From assembly GCA_023055425.1 (NCBI GenBank), contig JALGPY010000035.1, forward strand, positions 2,843,501 through 2,907,500: a stretch of DNA of 64,000 nucleotides. The letters run 5' to 3'. The number at the start of each line of letters is the position of its first letter. Positions within the stretch are counted from its first letter, which is position 1. The notes beneath the pieces are model-generated. The model worked only from the letters and a program-made list of their open reading frames with translations. It had not been told where the DNA came from and made no database searches. This DNA comes from Linanthus parryae. Lineage: Eukaryota > Streptophyta > Magnoliopsida > Ericales > Polemoniaceae. The translations under genes were made by a program, and so were the position numbers. Positions 1 to 12,416 of the stretch are shown in pieces.

Positions 1-376
1 ACAACCCATAAATAAATTCATAACCCGTAATTTAACATTCAGCCTCTATAAATGTAATCATGGAGTGCGGAATGAGTTATAGAGAATCATTACCAGATTC
101 ATACCTAGATATTAGAAATGTGGGTAATATACGCTTTGTACCCTCGAATTATTGTAATCAGGCAAAGTATACCCTCACTCTTCATCAATTGACTGGAAAA
201 TACCCTTATTTAGACGAAATCAAACATAATTTAACGAAAGTTGCAAAAGTTCTTTACTGCCTTCATACTTGAACCATATTTTTAATACCCATTTGCATAT
301 TTTTGTACCCAATGGAGAAAGACTCAAATACCCTTCAACAAATACCCACTGCCAAAATCTTATCCTCAAGACCTCA

Positions 377-948
377 GAGCATCTCCAACAGCAAAACTGT
401 CCTTGGACTAAATTTGTACCTGCCCTAAATTTTACACCAGCACTTTTTGAGTTGTTGCTCCAGCAGATGGCCTAAATATAGGCAACCCGACATTATTTTA
501 TTATTTCATATTTTTCATTAGTAAACAATAGTGTTACTATACACATGTATAATTAACAACGAAATAATTTTTGCAAAAAGTAAGGAATTAATTAATTTGT
601 TGAAGTGATTGAATTTAAACTTATTTTTCTTATTTATTTATTTTTTGTGTTTTTTTTTGCTTTGATAGTTGATTTGTTTTGACACTTTCTGAAATTACCG
701 TTGTTTTACCCAGAAATCCGAACGTTGGATTTGCAGGAGAAGAGCAGAGGGATGAGAGCATTAAAACTGAATTTTTAAATTTTTACACCAGGGTCAAATT
801 GTCTTTGTTTTAGGCCAGATTTGGTCCAAAAATAGGCCAGGTGCAAATATAGGCCAGATTTTACACCATCTGTTGGAGCTGGTTTTTGGGCAAATCAGGC
901 CTATATTTGTGCCAAAGACAGTTTATACACCATCTATTGGAGATGCTC
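377..948. mobile_element. MITE nested inside the MULE
   Basis: The terminal inverted repeats are GAGCATCTCCAACAG on the left and the complement of CTATTGGAGATGCTC on the right, matching at 14 of 15 positions. A 3-bp duplication TCA flanks them (374-376 and 949-951). Subterminal sequence is also inverted: the motif CCTAAATATAGGC near the left recurs in complement near the right. A 3-bp duplication suggests the PIF/Harbinger group, but TCA is not the usual TWA, so the class is tentative. There is no coding capacity. Confidence 0.7.
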
Positions 949-1049
949 TCAACAAACCATATCTTATTTTTTTCTATTTTCATCGTCTCTCTCTTTCTCT
1001 CCTTCACCACAACTGAACCATGTTTGCCTCCCATCTAGCCATGGCAACA

Positions 1050-1050
<1 letters not shown>

Positions 1051-1081
<31 letters not shown>

Positions 1082-1084
1082 TCA

Positions 1085-1128
<44 letters not shown>
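1051..1128. repeat. CT/CA dinucleotide microsatellite
   Basis: A run of CT (1051-1062) passes into about 33 CA units with two CT interruptions near 1081-1086. It lies inside the MULE. Length is probably polymorphic. Confidence 0.95.
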
Positions 1129-1200
1129 AGATTCGGATATGACTTGTACCCGGAACGCGGTGGCAGACGGGGCGCTGGAGCCTGGAGGAACTGGAAGTGG

Positions 1201-1276
1201 TCTTCTTCTTCTTCTTCTTCTTCTTCTTCTTCTTCTTCTTCTTCTTCTTCTTCTTCTTCTTCTTCTTCTTCTTCTT
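1201..1276. repeat. TTC trinucleotide microsatellite
   Basis: About 25 perfect TCT/CTT units form a strand-asymmetric pyrimidine tract (polypurine on the other strand). Open frames reading poly-Leu, poly-Ser, poly-Phe or poly-Lys across it are by-products of the repeat. Confidence 0.95.
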
Positions 1277-2616
1277 CATCTTTATCTGCTTTCCCTATCT
1301 CTGCCTCAGATCAACCCATATCTGGGTGGAGTACCAGATCAGTGGCGGCAGCAAAGGCCACCTTATAGGTGGCATACTCTCCTCTCTTCTTCCTCATCCA
1401 TCATCTTCTCTTGCGTCTCCGTCTTCTCTCTTTCGCAACAACCACAATCACCTCCACCACCGTCATTCTCATCCCACTACCACACCTAAATTGAATCCTG
1501 CTAGTCAACCAAACCCAGAACAACCCTAATCTAGGCATGCTCTTGAAACTTGATTGACCCAGATCTAGGTCTGCTCTTGACCCATTTATAAAATGTTCCT
1601 TTCTGCCCCTATTGTGTTTTCAACAATAATTAGTTTGATTTTTTTTAGATTAATCCTGATTCTTCGTGCTTTTGTTCTTTTCAGTGGTCACTGAGTACTA
1701 GTAGTTAGTATTGTAATTAGACAGCTTAATTTTCTTTCCCTTGATTAAAATATGTTCCTCCCTATCTTAATTTGCTTTGACCCATAGAGCTTAAAAATGT
1801 ATGTGATAGAGATGGAGTTGCAAGAATTCTCTTATTCATACTAAAAGAAACATCTTGTTGGAACTTGAATTCTACTACAAAGTTTTAACTCTCAAGAATC
1901 AGTTTTCTGACTTTGAAAATGCGGATGTATTTGGAGATTCGGCGTTCCTCTATAATCGACATCATATGTTATTTTAATTTCCGACTGGGAAAATTATGGC
2001 CTCAAATGTTGGGAAAGATTGTGTTCTTGAGACGTCATAAGAAACTCGAGTCACTACAAAATAGAAACAGAAGCTCTCGTTAGAAAGTTGCACCATGTGA
2101 ATAAAGCTGGAGGTAATGGATGGTAGTGTGTAAAAGCAGGCATGTAGAGGTGTAGACGGTCTTTAAGTCGGATGGTTAAATTCGTAATATATTGCGACTA
2201 CGAGGTCACAAGGGTCATCTAACCACATTGGAGGAGCATGAATGGAAGAAAATAAGAGCCTCATTGCATCTCAAAAGTCACTCGAAAGGGTGCATTTTGT
2301 TAATATTTTGACACAAAATAAGGATGTTTCCTGTCAATTGATGAACAGTGAGGGTATGATTTGCCTAATTACTATAATGCAGGGGCACAAAGTGTAAATT
2401 ACCCTAGAAATGTTAGTCATAAATTTCTAACCACTTAATGTATTTTTCTCCTATTTTAATGACTGATCATAACATATCTTTACAAAACTTCAAACACAAA
2501 CCAAATTACAGAAGCCTACAGTGAGTAATAAGAAGAAGGAGCTTCCTAAACCTGACTCTCCCTCATAAAATGACTAATCCTTAAACCCCAAACCATTACA
2601 AAATATATACCTTACA

Positions 2617-2907
2617 GAAGACGAGACGAAATATGCGCCTTCGAAGGGTTCGACCTATGACGATCCACTGGTCATTTTAGACATAGATGACGAGAAACCA
2701 AAGTACCAGATGACTTATGAGGAAGTCCATAAAGATTTTGCTGAGATGAGAAATATGCAGGAACTAAGAAGATCATTCAAGACTTTGAGAAAACTACCAT
2801 TATTACACCGGAGGAGAGACAGAGGAAACTGAAAGAGTGGAATTGCATACTGGATAGGGTTGAGAAGGAAGAACCTTCAAAGCCTGACCCTAAAAGTCAA
2901 AGATAGG
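2617..2907 (+). pseudogene. Unidentified coding-like fragment
   Basis: Reading from 2617 just after a TTACAG acceptor-like site gives about 50 residues rich in acidic and basic side chains (…DDPLVILDIDDEKPKYQM…). A frame change near 2763 is followed by another charged stretch (…TPEERQRKLKEWN…) ending at TAG 2905-2907. The composition looks like a real protein rather than random intergenic DNA, but I do not recognise the family. The distal part recurs, more decayed, at about 3,895-3,960. It is probably a broken exon of a host gene or of an old element. Confidence 0.35.
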
Positions 2908-5470
2908 AGGTTGTTCCTCCAATACCAGAACCACCACTTCCGGCAACAATCACATCTTCAACATCATAATCAACTTAACTAGATTAATTTCCATGTTATC
3001 GTTTATTATTTTTAAATGTTCACTTATGTACTATTTATCGAATTTAGTTTGGTAATGAATTAATTTTCAATTCCCGCACCTTGAAATATTTTTTAGTTAT
3101 ATGTTCTATACATACCTTCGTAATGAATGTTGTTTTAATTCTCGCACTTTATTATGTTTTTAGGTGTATTTTCTATACATACTTTCATTATTGATTTGCA
3201 TTGGCACCATAAAAATGGACCTGCACTATATTATAGGATTAAATAGTAAATCCACCCAGACGATGATTATAAATTTGAATTTTAGTCTCTATGAATGCAA
3301 CCCTCATCATGTTAGTTACGAAACATGTTTAGAATCATTACAAAATGCATAATTCATAACTTTCCAAGTAGTCAATGTATTGATCCATAACATACTTGAA
3401 TTGTACTGAAATAACATTAATTACCAAATCCACCATTCATCCTCTACCGTCTGCGAGCAGGTATGAAGGACATATTGACATGATTTTTGGGCACAAATCT
3501 TTGCATCACTGTGCCAAGAAAATCAGCGGGTAAAAATAACCCTCACAACTCCACCCAGAAGAGAGAGGTTGAATGGAGGAAGTAATTAATATCACACTCA
3601 AGTTCTAAACAAATGTATGTAACTAGCTATGTAGTAATTGGGACAAGGAAGTATCTAAAATACGATATCATTTCCCTTAAAAATGTATATTATACAAGTA
3701 CTTGGGATCACACATATCGAGATCACAGACATAATGACATTAAGAATATCAACAAATCAAACTAACAACAACCAATTAAGAGTGCATCATCATACATGAT
3801 AGATAATTAGAAAATATGTATACACACAGTTAAAAAATTATACATTCAGCTGACTGTAAACCATTAACATTTAAGTTCAGAAAATCAAAGTCTCAAAGAA
3901 AGGAGAATCTTCAATGCCCGACCAAGAAAAAAAGGAAGAGGTTCCTCTGGTACCAGAATCACCACCCGACAAACCATCTTCAGCATCTGAATCAATTGAA
4001 TTATATTCATTTTCATGTTCTCATTTGGATTTTTAAATGTCCACTTCTGTAATTTTTTGGCATTTAGTTTGGTAAAAAATGTTATTTCAATTCCCGCACT
4101 TTATAATGTTTTCTGAGCATCTCCAATGGAATAGGCAAATCTGGTTTTTTAGTTAAAAAATAAAGAATTTGATTAAAAGTACAACTCCAATGCATTCAAC
4201 AACTTCTTATCCAAAATACAGATTCGGCATCTTTATCGCCAAACTTGGCGATTGAAAATACTTCGCTATGTGCCTCGTCACCCCAATTTTGAAGCAAAAA
4301 ATATGGAACTAATTATTCTGACGATTTTATTTTGTTGCTAACACCATTGCAGCTAGGCTCTCAAATTATGCTTAGCTATTATGAAAATTTGGAGCTTTTA
4401 TCCATATTCACATAATCTTTACATAACAACATTGGAGATACATACCTTCATTATGAATTCGCATTGACACCATAAAATTGGACCTGCACTATTTACACTA
4501 ATTTTAAAATCCAATGCCGGGATTGTTGGAATCGAAATTTGAAGCGTGTCATATCTTGAGTTTACCCATTCTATTAAAATGTATAAACATTCCATGTCAG
4601 TTGTTGAAGGTTACTTGACTCTGTACAAAATTGATTGCTCGAGGACATTACATCTCCATGTACATGCCCCAACCCACCACTTCCACGCATACACGCCTCC
4701 TCCCCACATACACCCACCACTTCGGATGCTTAGATTGTTTGAATATCTTCTCAACTTGGACTACTCAAACTTATGATTCTGCAGTCAATTTGTGGCTTGA
4801 AATTAATTTCAGTTACAAGCTTAATTGCTACTAGATTGGAATGTAATACATATTTTCTCTCCACAAATTAATGATTTGAATACAATCTTGCACTGATGAC
4901 GACATGATGTAGTTGCACTTGCATCTCGATTCTCCTCCTTCAACATGACATGAATTTATATCCGAAATCCAATGCAGTGTGTTATAGACAAATATATTTA
5001 GTTTTAAACAGTATTTATATAAAATTTCCCAAGATATTATGAATTTCAGACGCACCGCGTGGGCCCTAATTGCTCGTATTTTAGAATAAAGAGTAACTAC
5101 TCGATTACAAACTCTATGAATGCAACCCTAATTGGGCTGCTTACGAAACGATTATAATTCATTCCCTGATGCATCATTCATTACTTTCCAAGCAGTCAAT
5201 GTATTAAGCCATAACATACTTGTACTGTACTGAAATAACATTCATTACCAAATCTTGTGTGCATTCTCTGTCGTCTGTGTGGAGTTGTGAACGCCATTTT
5301 GACCCAGTTTTCATGCATAAATCTTCGTATGATTTTTCCAAGTAAATCAACTGGTTGAAATGACCCTCACAACTCCACCCAGAAGAGAGAGGTTGAACGG
5401 AGGAATTAACAAATTTCACTCACGTTCTAAGAAAATAATATCTATAACTAGCTATGTAGTAATTAGGACA
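2870..5470. repeat. Diverged tandem segmental duplication
   Basis: Copy A covers about 2,870-3,645. Copy B covers about 3,895-4,500 and resumes at about 5,090-5,470 after an unrelated 600-bp insert. Shared landmarks occur in the same order: a block ending in a poly-Pro-coding stretch (2,925 and 3,945), the phrase GGACCTGCACTAT (3,218 and 4,480), CTCTATGAATGCAACCCT (3,287 and 5,113), and CTCCACCCAGAAGAGAGAGG (3,550 and 5,375). The flanks of the MULE (1-121 and 2414-2490) look like a third, older copy. No intact gene lies in this stretch. Confidence 0.65.
4115..4440. mobile_element. MITE-like insertion in duplication copy B
   Basis: The left end GAGCATCTCCAATG and the right end CATTGGAGATA are near-inverted repeats. 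They resemble the ends of the MITE at 377-948. Copy A of the surrounding duplication has no such insert at the matching point (about 3,160-3,180), so it acts as an approximate empty site. The right terminus has lost a few bases and no clean target duplication is visible. Confidence 0.5.
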
Positions 5471-5559
5471 ATAGATAAGATATTTACATCACTATGAGTT
5501 GGATCACCAGAATGAAAAATGGCAATCACATATACAAGAGAACCAATTAACAAGGGAGA

Positions 5560-6400
5560 AGAGTGAAGGTAAGGTACCAAAATTGAGACATGGATCTCTT
5601 GCTGAGACATAACAATGACATCACATTCCACGTCAGTGCTATCCCAAAGAAGCGATAGTCCACCACCATAACCGCCGGGGTCGGCAAAAAAGAGCTTGTC
5701 GAAGCCAAAGGAGGCACACGTGTTCCGAGAACTCTCACCAGACACATTTGTTTAAGAAATTCCAGTGATATTTGGTACATGTGTAGCAGTCAAGTCTCTA
5801 AAGTTAGTCTGGAAGTTCCTGAGAAGAAACTTCATATGGTAATTGCGTTGGACAATCTCCCGCGGCACCATTCTTTTGGCTTGTTCCCTTTTCCTTTCAA
5901 GCACCTCCCTGATTTCCTTATCTTCTATAATGTGCATCTGGTTTCCCCTGTTTCCAAGAATTTTCCTTTTGCAGGATAGTATGGAGGGACTCCTCTGAAT
6001 AGGACCTATGAAGAGGAATGCATGTTTCCAGAGTACTATATTAACCACTTTCCCTTTGTGTCCTCCATGTATACCAATTTTTCACCTTCCACTATTTTTG
6101 GAAGCTGTGCCATGTTCATCAGGTCCCTACTGAGATTTGGATCTTCCTGTACCATCTGGTGGTCTTGGAGATGGAGAACCTCCATTCAGCCATCCTCCCT
6201 ACTTACGAGGTTGTTGTTCTATGCAGTGGTCCAATTGTAATTCTCTATAAGTGAGGTAAGCCTCAATGATCCACGTTCCTTCCCATGGGTGCCTTCACAT
6301 TGATCATATTTGCTGCCATCTGTGTTTTTGGGGAGGGAATGAGATGAAGGGGAACTCACTAGTTCTCTGAAATTACCGTCTATTTGACCCTCTTGATAAA
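5560..6400 (-). pseudogene. L1-type LINE relic, endonuclease region
   Basis: On the minus strand, frames between about 5,820 and 5,600 read RNFQTNFRDL…, then SFGFDKLFFADPGGYGGG, LSLLWDSTDVECDVIV and QQEIH. This is the pattern of the N-terminal part of plant L1 endonuclease (a short RNFRDL block, then SxGFD…VDP.GxxGG and LLW). Upstream minus-strand sequence to about 6,400 is degenerate and may be the ORF1-ORF2 junction. Stops and frame breaks show it is dead. The reverse transcriptase part is absent. Confidence 0.65.
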
Positions 6401-6409
6401 GTTCCACCC

Positions 6410-9400
6410 TCGTACCCTCCTTCAGGAGCCCCCTCCTTATTTGTTAAATCAGGTGGTGAGTTGCTAGAGGATTCCATGTTTCCCAAAATGTGAACTTCCT
6501 AAAGAAGTATCTGAAAACGCTGGGTACAGGAAATAGAAATGTAGGAACGCTAGACTTGTTTGGAAGATATCATGTTATTTGTAGCAACATTCTGACAGTT
6601 ACTAGGATTTCAAGAGGTGGAGGTAGTTGAGGAATTACGGGATTTCAGTTGGAGACGTGGAGAAAATTGAATATTAATGGGAGTAATGGTGGTAGTGGAG
6701 GTTAAAGACTAAAATGGTGGTTAAAGAATGATTGGTCTTCCAACAGACAGTCAAATGTACACGATTTTGTAACTGACCTCATGTGGCACCGTTAATTAAC
6801 AAGTGTGATTCGTGTATTAAGTGTCGAACGCTTAAATCACATGATAGAAATAATGTCAGCGAGTGCATAAATCGTACATTAAGGCTCATAAGCGGTACTC
6901 CAACGCTTAAATCACGTACCAAAATTGATGTTCCCACGTTGGCTGCAGATACCCAAGCAATTGGAGTTTTCCCGCCAAACAATAACACTAACTCTACCGA
7001 GTGACATGCATTAAAACTACACGAAAATATCATCATCGTCGCCTCTAAGTGGAAAGGATGATCCCACAATAGCTACAAAAATCCAAGGAAAAATGTTGAA
7101 CTTGGAATTGCCTCGCCATAATACACGGATCCTTCAGATGCATTATAGGTAATGCCTCCCTTGCATACTCATTAGTTCTAACATATGATAAAACATTTGA
7201 TCAAATAAATTTAGCAGTAGCAAGTAGCTAAAAATGGGCACCAAATTTCGTAGTCCAAAAAGCCCACAAACTTTGATGCCCATTACCTGCCTACAAATTA
7301 GCAAGTCCTACATGAAATTGGACCTGGCTTCGTCTTGCCTGAACAAAGATAAAGTCAAGAAATACATCCGTGTAGAGCAAAGAATGATACTGCAAATGAC
7401 ACTAGTTTCTTTAAACATCACACCACAATAAAGAAAATAAAACACAGCTAATAACTGCATTTTCAGTATCAGTAAGGGAAGCACCGAGAAAACTCATTTC
7501 CTGGTCATTAAGTTTAGAATTGACATGTGACCTTTTGGATAAGTCATTAAATCCTTTTAAAGGTTTTGAATATTAAATACATCATCTGTCAAAGAATAAA
7601 AAGCTACTATAAGGAAACCAGTTTTGAATTGACCAAATGAAGTACACAATGATCTTGATGAATTGGTTAAATTGGATGACTGCAAATGTTTCCAGCATCA
7701 TATGAGAGCATGAATGTGCAAGTAATTAAACTAATATGACCCATGTAAATAAAATAGATTACATGCACGAATTCAAAAAAATAAAATAGTGTGAGTTGAT
7801 ATGTTTGAGTTGAATTTCAGAACAATACAAGAAACTATTTGCATGATTATGTTAATGAAATTACTCACGAGATGATAGGGAACATATTCATATAAACATA
7901 TTGCAAAGAGAGTACAAGAAAAAAGAGAAATGCATCGATTTGCAAGCTAAGGAGAATGAATCTAGCAATTTAGAATATAGCACGTGAACATATAATGCAA
8001 ACCAAATGAAAATCTTAAGTCTTCAATCAACTAGTTCAATAGAAGATTTGGTTTCAAAATACAAATTATTCGAACAAAAGAGCAAGAAAGTCACCAAAAC
8101 AATTGACGGATTCCAAGGAATCGAAGGAGTTCAAAGTAGGGCTAGAACATATCTCAAAATTTCAGTCAACGAGGTTTGAAATTGGTCTATACACAACATA
8201 ATATTAGATTAATCGGTAGCTGGTTTAGAATAGAGGGTTAATAGGGAAATATCATCCGAATTGAAAACCAATCAGATTTCACAACCTAGGGTATCTTACA
8301 TGAGTCGGGAGTCCGTATTGTGACCATGATGTGGAGGATTCGAGACTAGACGACCACGCACCATGGACGAACTGCTCTGCGGTTCGCCGATGTTCTCCAG
8401 AATCGTTCAGTTCTCCCTAGCCCTCTCTCCAACCGCTTCATTCCAGTGTGAGAGTTTAGTGGTTCAAGAGATCTGATGGAGGATGTAGGTAAGCGCCTGA
8501 GGTGCGGCGAGAGATGAGATGAATGAGGAACCCTCATTCTATCGGCATAACTGGGGTATACTTTTGCTGAATGTAATGTTAAGTTTCAGCAAATTTCATT
8601 TCCCCCAAAAAATTGTTTGCCTCCAAAATATTGCACCAAATACTATATTAATTTTAATATGGAGTGTAAACTGATATCATAATTTTAATATTTTGTGACA
8701 CTAGTTGTATGTGGCTATGTTCTAATAAAAATAAATGCTGCTATATTTGATAACGTGTACACTATTATAGTATCACATATTATACGTGGCGACTTTTATT
8801 GCGTTGTGCCTATTTTAAGCGAAGAATCATCACACCCAATTATTTACCACATGTTGGTAGGATCTTTACCAAAAACACAGGGCAATCATTTCTGTGAAAA
8901 TTGGATCATGCCCGGGCGAATACACATTCATCTTTCCCATTCACATGTCCATTAACTTCTACAATATTTCTTTAATGTTCTTTCCTTCTATAAAAACCAT
9001 AGAACCATGGCTTCTTCACGGCAATAAAAGCAACCCGAGAAGTCATAGCCACCGGCACCACCACCACCCATGTCATATTGAATACCACCACCACCAAAAC
9101 AACCTCCATCACCTCACCGGAAAACTCCATAACCACCAATCTTTAGCTGTTTTCCCGAGAGCATCAAGTTAGCACCTTATTAACCAACACCACCAACGAC
9201 CACCATTTGAGTCACGGATCCTACCACTCACCCCATGACACCAGAGACTCTTCTAAGACCATTGGCAAAATCTCACAAGGTCAAAACAGCTCACTCCAAA
9301 CCACCGCATGTTTAAAAAAAAATTGTATAGCTTTATTTCCTTACCTCACATTCAACGTATTATTGCCTGTTCATACTCATACATGTTCCGAGAGTCATTG

Positions 9401-11240
9401 ACGTTAATTTGGTTGAACACCGAACGTTAGAGATGGTTATAGCTAATTATTTCATATTTTGGGGGTAGTAAGTGTATTTTATGAAAACTTATAGTTAACT
9501 TTTTAGAAATTTAAACAATCTAAAAAGAGCCGAATTTGAAACTACCGTCCATATATTTTTGTATAAAAATGATTATTTATGTCTCGAGAACCACCCACGT
9601 CATTTTTGTCGAAATCGAAAAGGTTGACAAATATTATTTTGAAATGGGGGTTATAAATGTATTTTAGAAAATTATCAACAACTTGCATTTGAGAATTTGA
9701 TTACCTTAGGGGAGGTAGGTGTACAAAATACTATTCTAGCTATACCTTACCATAAGTACATAAGGACTATATTTTTAATGCTATTAAGTTAGTGTTATGA
9801 TTAGTTAACTAATATTAGTATTATTATAAATTAATATTAGGATTAGTAGTTAGCAAATAAATATTAAATTTAGTAAATTAAGACTAAGAGTAGTAAATTC
9901 ATATTAGGTTTGGTAATTAAGTAAATAAATAAAGATTAGCTATTTTTGACGAATAAAAATGTCCGAAGACTTTAACTAAAGGAGTACTGTTAAAACTTAA
10001 GTAGGTCATGTACCTAAGCATTACCACATAATTAATTAGGATCAACCCGCATGACATACAATCGTATTAGACACTTGCATGATAAACAATTAATTTTTAA
10101 TTAGGTTTTATCCTTATTTGTAGACACCGGGTTTACCGCCAAAGGCTACGTCGATTACATCTGAACCACAGTTCGAACTTGTAGGTTAGTTTGTAGGCTC
10201 AACCCTTACTCTTCAAATTGCATATTTGACTCTAATGTCTCTACTTGCTCGACTTACTCGTTGAATATTAAATGTTTGAGCGCTTTACTTGTGTTTAATA
10301 CACTCCTCATTTGTGTTGAATTGAACTCCCTATTTTCACATTAGAAACACAGTATTTTGGGAACTTTTCACTCCATAAGAAAAATGATTTCCACTACCTT
10401 ACAAGATTTTAGAAATAATAATAATGGTACATTTCTGAAGGCCTAAACTACTAACCACTTAATCCTCAGAAAAAAAAATAACTACTAACCACTTAAAGTG
10501 GATCATCTAAATTCTCGGGGACACTAATATGGTTTGAAATATGGTTTGATCAAGCAAGGCTTATGAATTGACTAAGCAAAGCATGGGAAACGAGTCGAAT
10601 GTGGCTCCATGGTTATCCTTGGGCACATTAGCACAGGGTAAGGCTCTAGTACTACTCTTTTGAGAAAAGATTTTCCTCCTAAGGGGTGTCGTCACTTATG
10701 GTTTAGTTGCTCCGGTGGGAATTGGTCCGGGCAAGCGAATTATTTCGCAGTCCACACTGGATATGATTATTGGTTGTGGATCACTCTAATTAAAAGAGCT
10801 GAATTACTTTTTAAAATAAACATGAAATAATTATGTCTTACTCTTATTTACGCTCTGTGGTACATTCACACTCTGTTTTCACTGACTTTTCAAATTGTAA
10901 TGCCCTTGTTCTGTAAAAACCACCACAGGAGAGGCTTAAGTTGGGGATGTGGACGTCACATACTAGTGGAAGCATCATCTATCCTGAATAAAGTAGTAAT
11001 TCCACTATTACTGCTTTTTGTAATATATTGGTTTGTAATAACTCTGAACAATGCGGATGCTTTTATGTATTAAATTATTTTTGTGAATCTGATAAAGATT
11101 AAATTTCTGATCATGGTGGGTAACTCTCCATGAGAATGACACGTTTAGAGTTTCAATAAAAAAAAAAAAAAAATTGGGGGTGTTACAAAAGCTATTCAAA
11201 CACCCATTAAAGCATTCCTAAAAAAAACCCATTAAAGCGT
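6410..11240. other. Intergenic stretch, no gene recognised
   Basis: AT-rich DNA with no convincing coding frame. Between about 9,040 and 9,200 there is a low-complexity CCACCA-rich patch. At 10,121 a TGTAGACACCGGG motif resembles the start of a gypsy LTR, but I could not find a matching end or second copy. A run of 15 or so A residues (11,158-11,173) followed by TTGGGGGTGTTACA could mark the tail of a retroposed sequence or a polypurine tract. Nothing here supports a gene call. Confidence 0.5.
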
Positions 11241-11245
11241 CTTCA

Positions 11246-11700
11246 TCAAAATATTCTACCGATATCCCCCTCAACCAAATTCCACGTTGGAGTAGTCTTC
11301 GAATTCTCTACATTAAGATCAAAATGAGGTATCCATTTATGCATAGTTATGTATTTCCCTAACACCGTCCCAGGTCCACCAAGAAGAACCCTATCATAAT
11401 CGTCTTTACAGTAAAACCGAAGATAGGAATAACCATTCTTTATGCCCGTAAGCTCAAAACCCCGGAACATCTTACACTGAGATGTTAGTTGGTTGTGGAG
11501 GCACTTGAACTCCGGCGCCTTCCAAAAACCCCAACAATCAAAGCTCTGCTCTAGGGCTTATGAAGCTTCTTTAGCGTGATACCATCAATTCGGATACTCT
11601 CTCGATTACCGTCGAAAGTTTCAGGAATGAAACCACCATTCAAATTAGTCGCATCGGGCTCATCTTCCCACCCTACAACATATAATCCTGTCGGCCATTT
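11246..11700 (-). pseudogene. LINE ORF1 relic (DUF4283-like)
   Basis: Minus-strand residues read GFELTGIKNGYSYLRFYCKD, then DYDRVLLGGPGTVLG, KYITMHKWIPHFDLN and TTPTWNL. This follows the DUF4283 pattern seen in ORF1 of plant L1 LINEs: a patch reading 'ngyflvrF', then 'v..ggPW…l.g..l.l..W.p.F', then 'p.W'. The usual GGPW is GGPG here. The frame upstream (11,470-11,700) is interrupted by stops. It is a truncated, dead fragment. Confidence 0.6.
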
Positions 11701-12149
11701 CACAAGTGTTTACTAGAACTTTCTCGGTCCATCATTCCCGTCGGAGCCGGTATCTCGGGTCACAAATCTCTATTTATAGTTCGCATGACTTTTCCCTCAG
11801 GATTTCTTCTAGTTCGGCATCAACGAATTTTTCCGGAGATGAGAATTTTGGTCCCGAATCTAGATTTACATCCACTTCAATGATTGAAAAGTTAGAGAGA
11901 AACTTTCTTTGAGAGTGGAAGAAAGTGGTATATACTTTTTAGGTAATTTTGAAGTGTCACCTTTTCATTTTCACCAATTCATTTTAAATCAAAGATCAGA
12001 GGTTCACTTTGAGACTTCAAGCGTGGAAGAACGACAACAGTTCGTTAAAAACGATGTGGGTGGATTTGCTTCAAAATGAAGATCGCACATTTAGTTTGAC
12101 TCCTTGAACCATGTTCATCCATTTCATTTTTTCTTTTGCAATAAAAACT

Positions 12150-12411
12150 CGCCCATTGTCAAGTTCAGGGAAAAATGACATTGTCAATTAAATATATACC
12201 AGATGGTAAAATTAAACCAATTTTTTCTTCGGTCAACATTTTTGCAACTGAGCAAAGACTTAGGAAGTTGAATGTAACTCATGAAATCAGAGGGAATAGA
12301 TAAAGCCACATCTTTGATAATGGTTTCTCTACCTGCATAGGAGAGATACTTCATTTTTGATCCTTGTCGGACTTTCTCTAAATTGTCACCTATAAAATTC
12401 CGATCTTGGGA
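12150..12411 (-). pseudogene. LINE reverse-transcriptase tail relic
   Basis: Reading the minus strand from 12,400 downward gives KYLSYAGRETIIKDVALSIP, SDFMSYIQLPKSL and further decayed residues. This matches the segment after the RT core of plant L1 ORF2, usually (K)LLSxAGKExLIKAVxQxIP…MSxFKLPxSL. The copia element starting at 12,417 cuts it off, so the copia inserted into an older LINE. Confidence 0.5.
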
Positions 12412-12416
12412 TTTGG

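Larger units (their letters stand above)
122..2404. mobile_element. Non-autonomous Mutator-like element (MULE)
   Basis: The ends are inverted repeats of roughly 130 bp. The left end begins GGGTAATATACGCTTTGTAC and the reverse complement of the right end begins GGGTAATTTACACTTTGTGC. A perfect 9-bp target duplication, TAGAAATGT, flanks them at 113-121 and 2405-2413. Long terminal inverted repeats with a 9-bp duplication are the hallmark of Mutator-like elements. I see no transposase, so it would depend on a helper. Inside are a MITE (377-948), two microsatellites and about 900 bp (1,370-2,270) of unrecognised sequence that could be captured host DNA. No gene is identifiable in it. Confidence 0.8.

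Noticed and set aside
1139..1529. Frames reading poly-Leu, poly-Ser, poly-Phe or poly-Lys
   Set aside because: They are translations of the TTC microsatellite and have no other protein-like content.
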